In this document: positions 39,775-64,000 of the stretch, piece after piece
Layout of the letters: the number at the start of each line of letters is the position of its first letter
Numbering within the stretch: the stretch's first letter is position 1
Assembly: GCF_027744825.2 (NCBI RefSeq)
Contig: NC_071340.1
Span: forward strand, 12,226,001 to 12,290,000
Origin: Synchiropus splendidus
Lineage: Eukaryota; Chordata; Actinopteri; Syngnathiformes; Callionymidae
Direction of reading: 5' to 3'
DNA: 64,000 nucleotides
Translations under genes and position numbers: made by a program
The notes under the pieces: model-generated
What the model saw: only the letters and a program-made list of their open reading frames with translations
Databases searched by the model: none
What the model was told of the DNA's origin: nothing

Positions 39775-39860
39775 TGCATTTGACCTCTGCATGTCTTCAG
39801 ACTGGAGGCGGAAACACAACAGAGGAAGGAGCCCGGTTTGCTCCCAACTGGAACCAATAA
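39775..39860. mobile_element. short decayed interspersed repeat
   Basis: CTGCATGTCTTCAGACTGGA followed by GGCGGAAACACAACAGAGGA and GCCCGGTTTGCTCCCAACTG resembles the fish repeat block 'gcatgtctttggactgtgggaggaaacc'. It is only a fragment and the family name is not known to me. Confidence 0.35.
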
Positions 39861-41142
39861 TGTGCACGAGAAAAATCCTCAAAATAAGTTTGGGCTCCAG
39901 CTGCATAAGAACAAAACAAGTGTGCGTGATTTGGTGGACTGATTTTTGTGCCATTCTATCAACTTCTTTGATATCAATTATGAATGGTCCTCATTCAGAT
40001 GTTGACCACTGGATGTTTGGGATATGAACTTCACCTTCATCGTCTTAGCTTGTCATCGAAGGGGAGCAAAAACGGCATTGATATAGAGGTACAGTGTTGG
40101 TGTAAGTCAATGTTTACCTCAGTTTGCAAACTATTAAACTCAAATAGCTTTTAATAGGAACATTGGGCCCTGTGCTAACAAGTCAGTGAGGAAGTGTGAA
40201 GTTTTTAGTTTAATGAAGAAACTTGAGTAAATACAGATTGTTTGCTTCCCGTGTCGTCACTGGTGTTGACACAGCGGATTAGCAGACCTTGAGGGTTCTA
40301 ATCTTCTGGGTGGAAGCTGAGTTCTGCCAAATCCAGAGACATGAAATGCACTTTTAGTCAAGACAACATCCAAATATTGAGGCGATGACATTCAAAAAGG
40401 ATCATCCGGCTCTTTTCTGGCGCTGAATCCAAACAGAGGAACATGTTTGGAAGTCCAAAATTCAACGTGTTCCCCTTTACTAAAGCAGAAGTGGAGGACG
40501 AACTGGAATGATGGTATTCAAATGAGGTCCTTGGCTGTCCATTAAAAACTCAAGAGTCAAAATAAAACAAATGGACAGCTTGGCCAGAACCCTCATGCAA
40601 ATCATCTGCTGTTGACACACACCACCTACTGACCATGAATACTCTTTCTAACACCAAGTCCTGACACACACACACACTAACCGAGCGACTATACAAACTA
40701 GCCAAATGTGCACACATTTAAATAGCAAACAACCCTACGACACGCACATGTTTGCATATGCGTTCACACACAAAGACACACACACACAGAGCGTTACTTG
40801 TGTGTTAAGTGGGACGAGAGTGACAAGAGTGGGATCATTCCATTTGTCGTCCCACACAAAGCCGCTTGTTCTGTCATTATCTTGAAGAGGCTCTTCGCTG
40901 CTCTTCAGGCAAGATGACCGGGTCACTGCTAAAATAGCCACTTCTCCTTACTTCTCTTCCCCTCTCTCTCTCAGTCAAAACAAAACCTCGACCATTTGTT
41001 TCACCCACTAAAATCTGAAAGAAATGGGGCATTTGCAAACCAAATGAGGCAAAAATGGCAGGTTCTTGTTCCTCATCCAAAGCAGAGGCTAATTGTGTTT
41101 CTCCACTCTAAACAAATGACTCTGAGAGAAGAGGGGAAGGCA

Positions 41143-41155
41143 GGGGGGGGGGGCG
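41143..41155. repeat. G-homopolymer run
   Basis: A run of about a dozen G residues, which could take part in quadruplex structure and is prone to length change. Confidence 0.6.
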
Positions 41156-42273
41156 CTGGCCTCGTGGAATGAATAAGGGGATATTTGTTAAAGAAATCAG
41201 ATGGCCAGTGAACTTTGTGAAATTACATGTTTCTTGGCGAGAGACCTTAACACGGCTGATCAAGCTGAGAAATCATGTACCAAATTGTATAGGGAGCGTT
41301 ACATCAGACATAACAGGCAAGTCATTGGGAAAAATCACGATAACAAACATGAATAAAAAAAGTGTTGAAAATAAAGGCACAAGTTATTTACATAAACTCT
41401 AACTATGAGATTAAGTAACGCAGAAAAGCAGCACATTAACACACATTTATCTTAGCAATATATTTCACAACCCATTTGAAATGGATGATGGATGACTTTT
41501 GTGAAAAAGGGTCTTAAATCTGACTTTAATGTTGTTTCTAAACTATTTGGAAAAATACTAGGAAGTATAATTCAATTTAAGTTTTCAACATGATTGCTAT
41601 TGGCTGAGTGGCGGACCCAACAGAAACAGCCCCACAGAAACAGTGACTTAGTGGATTCCAGTTGTGCTGGAACCTGGGAAATTTCCAGTTACGCCCTTGA
41701 GATTTCCCAGTAGGAAGGCACGCAATCCAAGATGGCTTCCCTGAACATGACCAGGAAGTAGAAGTTTTCAATCAACGGAATACGCCAAAAGAAACAAGAA
41801 GACATTCTGTGAATTTGTATTTCCTCCTCATCCCGTGGGTTTGGTTGCAAACGGAGCATGTATTTATCAAGAAGGCCTGCATGAGAATTGCTTTCATGGA
41901 TGTTAAGATCTTCTTTTCTGTCTTTGACAAGTGGAACGCACTGGACTCAGCAGTGACGTAATTTCCAGCTCCAACGTCCCGCTTCCGAGTTAACCAGAAT
42001 GCAGCTTGTAGAGTGCCAAACTCTAGTCTAGTCACCCCAACAGAGAAGGCTCTGTCGCCCCAAGATTTAAATCCTGACTCTGCAAGCGACCAGTAGAGAC
42101 CCATGAATATGTCTTTTTAAGTCAGTATATGTGAACATGGACTTAATTTTAGACACCGTTTTTCGGGACTGCGCCGTTTTCTAATGAGAAGATCGAATTA
42201 AAGTGATGTTTTTGACCAGGGTCCAAGGCTGCTATCGATGGAGCTATGAGAGATTGGTGAAAGAAAGACTAAT

Positions 42274-42296
42274 TCAGTTCAGTTCAGTTCAGTTCA
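42274..42296. repeat. CAGTT pentanucleotide microsatellite
   Basis: Four to five perfect units of TCAGT/CAGTT in tandem. Confidence 0.85.
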
Positions 42297-42399
42297 AGGT
42301 AATTTTTCTGCCATCCAGTTGGTGACATCATCAAGACAGACAAGCAACACCTTGAGACAGTAAATCTGTGTGTCGTCAGCATATGAGGGGATATTGTAA

Positions 42400-42693
42400 A
42401 GTTTTAAGCCTCACACAGAAAGAGTACGATATTTGGACCCGTACAGTTTTATTTTTTGTCATAGTCCCTTTCCAACTGTTCCACACTTGTTCATCTGGGA
42501 GACCCAACCAACCCTCCACAGCAGCAGTCAGCTCATCCTCAAATCTCCAAAGACGTTTGTCCAGCCTGGTAAAGAGGTAGAATTCACTGCGGTCAAGGTC
42601 TGGGGTGTGCACAGCTTCCATTGCAACTGGCTGGTGTGGACTGGCACAAAGTGCAGTGTCTAACCAACTGCAGCCAACAGACTGATCGTACAT
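42400..42693 (-). pseudogene. mariner-like transposase fossil
   Basis: A minus-strand frame reads HTPDLDRSEFYLFTRL at about 42609-42562, then RFEDELTAAVEGWL and VWNSW. This follows the order of the C-terminal catalytic part of mariner-type transposases, in which an aspartate in a SPDLxPxDFxLF block is one of the metal-binding residues, followed by a stretch that includes EAVxxWL. Here the catalytic position is occupied by glutamate (SEF) and the flanking protein is missing, so it is a dead fragment. No inverted ends were located. Identification is by motif memory only. Confidence 0.6.
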
Positions 42694-43989
42694 GAACTCA
42701 GTAGTTAAGACCTTGACACTATCCTATGGGTTCTGTGTAGATAGAAAATAAGATGGGAACTAAAATAGAACCTTGCGGTGTTCCACAGGTACATTTAGCT
42801 GTGGACAAAGACAAACTCTCTGTTTTAAGACAAAAATGGAGGGGAAGCTCACGCAGGAGAGCTAAAACTAGAGGGATGTGGTGGTCAGAACCAGTGAAAA
42901 AAAAATCCTTGTGGCTTCTCTAGTTTCCTCCACAGTGTGTGTGTGCGTGAGAGTGTTGGTCTGTTTGAGCTACCTGTCCAGGGTGTCCCCAAACCTTTGT
43001 CATTGGTAACTTGGAAAAGCTGCCACCAGGATTACGGAATCAAATGCAAAATGAATGTCTTTTTAGAGGCATGTTGCATGAATAATTCAAGTAGATTACT
43101 CAGATGAAAGCGCATGCCAGTGTAAAGTTTCTGGTCCAGTGCTGCTTTGGACTGATCACTGACTCACTTCACATCATGCAGTGATGATATCAATCTGGCA
43201 ACCAACACTGGTGTTTAACGCTGCATTGAGAGTCAAGTCAGGTTTTATTAGATGTAAATAGCCTGACTACTTTTCAATCAGATCTGTAATGGCACACCTA
43301 ACAAATCCACAAGCGTTTGTGTGTCTTGTTTACCTTTCATCCGTTTGTGTGGCTGAGGGTAACACAGTTAACCACCGGACGTGTTCTCAGCACTAATTGA
43401 AAGCAAATGTGCGCTGCAGCAGGGGATGCAAGTAGTTAAGCATCTGCACAACTCAGCTAAACTGCACAGGAACTGGCTCGTAAACACAAAAGGCTGGGTT
43501 CTGCTCTGAGAGGATGCAGGTGAGCTCGGGGCAGGTGGGATGAGACGCACGTCAAACAAAGGAAAGATTGGATTTAGGATGCAAAGCACACTTAAACATG
43601 CAGCTTCGCTGTTTAGCATTCTCCCCCACGGGACGGTGCATTGGGATTTTGTGGCGTGTTTGTGTGTAGCATGAGAGAGCGGGGAGGGGTCAGACGTGGT
43701 CACAGTCAGGAGTCTCTCATATGCACTGGATCAGCCGCTGCAGGGGTCACGGGGTGAGGGGTCGAGCTCTCCAGGCCAATCACAAGTCAGAGTTGTGTTG
43801 AGTGGCTTTTCATGTGAAGTGAGTGGTGCTTAGAAAGGATAAGTGGAACGCTGCCTACTTTATGACCCACTTTGGACCCCCTCTCCAGTCATGACGTGGC
43901 CACACTTCACAGTGTATTAGCTGTTAATTCGACGGCTCCTACATAACATTAACAGGTGGGGCCATTTTGGACAAAGAAAATTCTCGTAT

Positions 43990-44165
43990 CGTTGCCTACA
44001 TATGATGGATGGATGGATGGTGTGGAGATTATTGTTCACCTGGTATAGCCTCAGTGTGCCCTCAGATGGGCTGGAGGGTTCTGGGGAGAAGCAAGTCTGG
44101 GCCTCTTTGCGATGGATGCTGCCCCCGTGATCTGACCTCAGCTTTGCGGTGGAAGGGAAAACTGA
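43990..44165 (+). mobile_element. second copy of the LINE-like tail
   Basis: AAGCAAGTCTGGGCCTCTTT, then GATGCTGCCCCCGTGATCTG and ACCTCAGCTTTGCGGTGGAA repeat the right-hand part of the tail at 20953-21062. A GATG tetranucleotide run at 44004-44020 lies just left of it, so the copy may be rearranged or the run may belong to another insertion. Confidence 0.55.
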
Positions 44166-44329
44166 CACAAGATGAGTCAAGCTGCGGAAATAAAACCTGT
44201 GTCCACAGGGGGTGCTAGAGAGGCCGACATGAGGCCCCCCGGACCACAGTTATTGCAGCACTGTGATGCAGACTTCATTGGAGATTGTTGGAGGAAGATA
44301 GAGTCAAGTGTGAGCGCGCTTGAATTTAC

Positions 44330-45298
44330 GTTTCTCCACGTGATTCGGAGTGGGGGAGCTAAAATATTAGCACGCGCAGGCGAACTAACGTGCTGTGGCA
44401 CTTGTCAGGAAGGTTCACAGGAAACACGGCGCGCGCGTGTTTGCGGCGGTCACACGGCGCGCACGCACGCGCATCCTCAAATCCGACTAAAGTGACCCCA
44501 CGTTACTTTGATCGACAGCCGTGACTCACCCTCAGCAAGAGCAGAGCCCGCCCTGTCAGCCTCCGGAACCGCCGAGCGATGGCACCGCGGGATTGGCCAA
44601 CAGGCTTGTTGCTCATTCAGGTCAACGGTCTCGGGGCACAAGACGCGTATCCTATTGGTCTGATGGGCGAGCTACGCTTCCAACCCCACGTGGAACCGCG
44701 CCTGTGGTTGGCTGGGGTCTAGGCTGTAGGCGGGGCTATATTTTCGGTTAGCTGGGAGCGTGAAACCGCGTGAGAAAGTTGCGAGTGGGGTAAAGCGGAG
44801 CTGGACGTGGGCTGCTGTCGTCGCCACTCTGGGACTAGCTGCTGCCTCAACCGGCGCCCAATTCCTCCCCTTTTGCGCGTGGGATCGCATCCAAACTCGA
44901 CGTGGAAGTGACTCTTTCTCAAGCGGGGACTCGTCACAACAGTTGACGCGCGTGGATTTGCCACTGTTCAGGAAGTGCGGCGCGGTGTGCTCGCGCTTTG
45001 CCTGTTGGTTTCCTCTCGGAATACGACGCCAAACAAACGCCAAAGTGATTCCGCGGGGCTCGCGCTTCTTCTCACCTGTTTCCTCCCCTCCTGTCGAGCT
45101 AATGAGCCGTTTCCGGTGTGTCTCCGCTTGAGTTCGCGGAGAAAGCGTCCGTCTGTCCGCGAGACCAGCCGCGCTCCTCGCACATTGCCCGCGGATGGAT
45201 TCGTGTCGGTGATCGGGAGCCGCTCCACAGCCTCGCCGCAGCCGCCTTTGATCCCTCTGAGCGGGGGTCCACCGAGGAAACGCGCCGCAGATCTCACC
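44330..45298 (+). promoter_or_regulatory. tle1: tle1 CpG-island promoter and 5' leader
   Basis: CpG density rises sharply from about 44330 and stays high into exon 1, with a GCGCGC-rich patch at 44429-44470. CCAAT-type boxes lie at 44592-44596 (ATTGG) and 44654-44658, and a TATA-like CTATATTTT at 44736-44744 follows a GGCGGGGC box. Transcription could begin near 44765, giving a leader of about 530 nt. The start is inferred from motif spacing. Confidence 0.6.
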
Positions 45299-61709
<16,411 letters not shown>

Positions 61710-62890
61710 CAAAAAGAAGCATGTTGCTGTCCTGATAACTGGCGCCCTTCGTGTGGCGGAGCAGTCCTTCCTGTTGTCAGAACCACTGAGGGGAACTCAA
61801 GAACGCTCAACATGTACATATCCATCGTGCCTGTACTCGCCATTCCTTCTGGAGGAGGAGGAGGAGGAGAAACGTTTTTGCTGTCTCGTGACCTCTTTGC
61901 TAAGGACTGCACTGGGATCAGTTACAGGGACCAGACATCGACTGAACCAAAGGAGCGCTACATTCGCTTGACCAGTTCTTGTAGGACACACTGTACTGCC
62001 GCTCGGATACTTAAACACTAAAGTCGTGAAGCGGCAGCCACGGAGGAGGGAGAGCGTGACGAGAATGGAGTTACACACCGTGATCAGGAAGAGAAATTCG
62101 ACTGAGTGACTGAAGGCGCCAAACTCTCTGTCTGTCTGTCTGTTGGACTTCAATTTGCTGTTCTGCAAGGGTCCTCGCTGTCCGCACGTCCTGTAGGGCA
62201 GCTGGCAGCAGTGAATGATCGTCTTGTCTGACCAAAAAGCATTTCATCAAGATTTTATTACATTTTGAGAATAAAAGTCTGCTATTTAATGAAGCCCTCA
62301 TCCACACGTCCCCCCTCTCTAGTGTCTTATATTTGGCCGGTGGATGGAAGCATCATCGGCACACAGCTTTACTCTGTTCGGACCTAAATTCCGGTTTTCT
62401 TCGCAACAGTTGTCTGAATGTCTGTGTGAAGGCCAAACTCAGAGTTTGGCCGTCTGAGCTTGCTGCAATGTTGCGTTCTGTTGCATGTGTGTCATGTCCC
62501 TAAACGTCTATCGATAAATGATGCAAGTGTCAAACTTGCAACCCATCACTTGAGTTCAAATAAGTTTGTTGAACTCTTGTTCCGCTCTTCAGTCACAAGG
62601 ATCAAAATAGCTCTTTTTATGGAAACTTTTTTTTGGGTTTACATCCAGTTCAGCCATTAAACTTGATAAACACTTCTCCTTGTACTGAATTTTTACGAAT
62701 CTCTTGTCTAGTGAATGTAAAAATGTATATACGTCTTTTTGTTTTTCTTACAGGACATTCTTTAGTAATAACAAACCTCTTTTTGTACGGCTCACGTGGA
62801 AAGTAAATGTCAGAAGATACTAAATGGTCTTAATACAAGCTTATCTATATGATTAAACGTTCTAGATAATAAATGTGTTTTTCTAAATCT
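61710..62890 (+). other. tle1: tle1 3' untranslated region with two poly(A) signals
   Basis: This follows the tle1 stop. AATAAA at 62270-62275 gives a UTR of about 580 nt, and a second AATAAA at 62868-62873, followed by a T-rich stretch, gives about 1.18 kb. A GTCT tetranucleotide run lies near 62127-62142. Use of either site, or both, cannot be settled from sequence. Confidence 0.65.
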
Positions 62891-64000
62891 TGGACTCTTT
62901 TTTTTATTTTTATTCATTGACCTCTGACCTGTTGAGCAACAATGGTGAGCACCTATTTCTTTCCTCTTTTTGAGGTCCCATTGCCGGGTCCTTCTCTATA
63001 AGATTGTGACATGTAATCCTGGTGTGAGCTTCCATCTCGGACCTGAGCGCCTCGATGTTGGGGCTCTTGCATTACCCTGAGAGCTCCTCTGCTATGTAAG
63101 AGCTTCCTCTAATACTTATCCAACACCATCTCAGGATCTTGACCCGACAAGGCCAGCCTGATAACCGTATCCACAAGTAGGAAATATCTTATCAGCCTGG
63201 CCGCTAAAGAGCCTTTGAAGATAATTTAAGTCCCATTCATGTTGACACTGTGCGCGCTGCACTCAAATCAATGACGGATGATTCACGACTTTTGAGAACT
63301 GGCGCTCGTGAAGTGGCCCGCGTCTCATGTAAACCTTTCACGATCATTTGTTTTGAGTACACCCTGGACACGCTTCATCATCGTGAAGACACATTTCGCT
63401 CTTAAACATGTGAATATATTCAACACAGAATGGCCTCCAATTACAACGTTCCAAACACTTAATGGACTTTGACCGGAATTTTACAGCCTTTCACTGACAT
63501 TTGTAAATGGGCTGATAAAGCAGGGGACCTACGTCGCCTGTGTAATTCACTGTAATAACCAGACGGCTCTGGCTTCTCCTCATCTGCCTGCTCCTCACTC
63601 CTCACATGTTTACACAACACAAAAACCAACAATATATTTTTGACCACACTGGTTCAGGAGTTGAAGGAAGTCCAGGCGGGAGAGGAAAAGCATTTGAATT
63701 CTCTTCAGTTATAGACAGCATAATCGTGACTAGCTGATTTATTATCAAATCTTATGGAAGTGGTTATTGTTTTATTCTAAAATAGTGGCGTTACGTTACG
63801 TTACAGTTGTGCTGGGGACTTTCACAGTCAAACCACGCAGTTACGTCGCGAGAACAGGAAGTGCAAGTTATAAATCGTTGAATTGAGCGGAAAGAAACAC
63901 ATGTATTTCCTCTTCATCCGGCGGGAACTTACTTATATACTGACAGGGCACAACAGCTTGTGCTGTTGTACAGTAGGTTGTGGACACTGGATGATGCTTT
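62891..64000. other. downstream intergenic DNA
   Basis: About 1.1 kb to the window edge without a recognised exon. A GTTAC pentanucleotide run (about four units) lies at 63790-63808. Confidence 0.45.

Larger units (their letters stand above)
33957..42270. other. intergenic DNA without recognised genes
   Basis: More than 8 kb in which I found no exon, RNA gene or complete transposon on either strand. Simple repeats include a TG-rich patch at 37432-37480 and A-runs near 39370-39391. Some of this may regulate tle1, but there is no direct evidence in the sequence. Confidence 0.4.

Overview
The window is nuclear DNA of a bony fish, most likely an acanthomorph teleost. Protein-coding genes have GT-AG introns, several of them very short (about 60 to 130 nt). 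Untranslated regions carry AATAAA signals, there are CA/TG microsatellites, and the intergenic DNA holds small DNA transposons, including hAT-type and Tc1/mariner-type derivatives. All identifications are by reading the translated exons and comparing them with remembered vertebrate families; no database search was run.

Four genes can be reconstructed completely. tmed7 (minus strand, CDS 1491-3173, 213 codons) is a p24 cargo receptor of the early secretory pathway. mex3c (plus, CDS 5131-10083, 5 coding exons, 675 residues) is a two-KH, one-RING RNA-binding ubiquitin ligase with a 3' UTR of about 3.7 kb. smad4 (minus, CDS 16133-18903, 9 coding exons, 507 residues) is the common-mediator SMAD and is convergent with mex3c. 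tle1 (plus, CDS 45299-61709, 20 coding exons, 773 residues) is a Groucho-type co-repressor, including a 17-nt microexon found by reading. The mex3c/smad4 tail-to-tail pair matches what I recall of human 18q21.

From about 19.6 to 44.3 kb I see no gene. This 25-kb block holds recognisable mobile-element remnants: a TA-flanked MITE with an internal minisatellite, a LINE-like tail split by a hAT element, a second copy of the same tail, a 55-bp Tc1/mariner relic, a TG...CA element of 601 bp with 5-bp flanking repeats, another hAT-type element of about 506 bp, and a mariner-like transposase fossil. The rest may hold tle1 regulatory DNA, but I cannot show that.

Functionally, smad4 (TGF-beta/BMP transcription), tle1 (co-repression for Wnt, Notch and other pathways) and mex3c (mRNA turnover) are regulators, and tmed7 is housekeeping trafficking. 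Nothing suggests they form an operon-like or novel system. The most unusual signals are gene-structural: introns splitting the GXXG glycine codon of both KH domains of mex3c, a missing 14-3-3-type motif in mex3c, a 60-nt in-frame intron or exitron in smad4, and a tle1 acceptor whose pyrimidine tract is replaced by an alternating GT/GC repeat.
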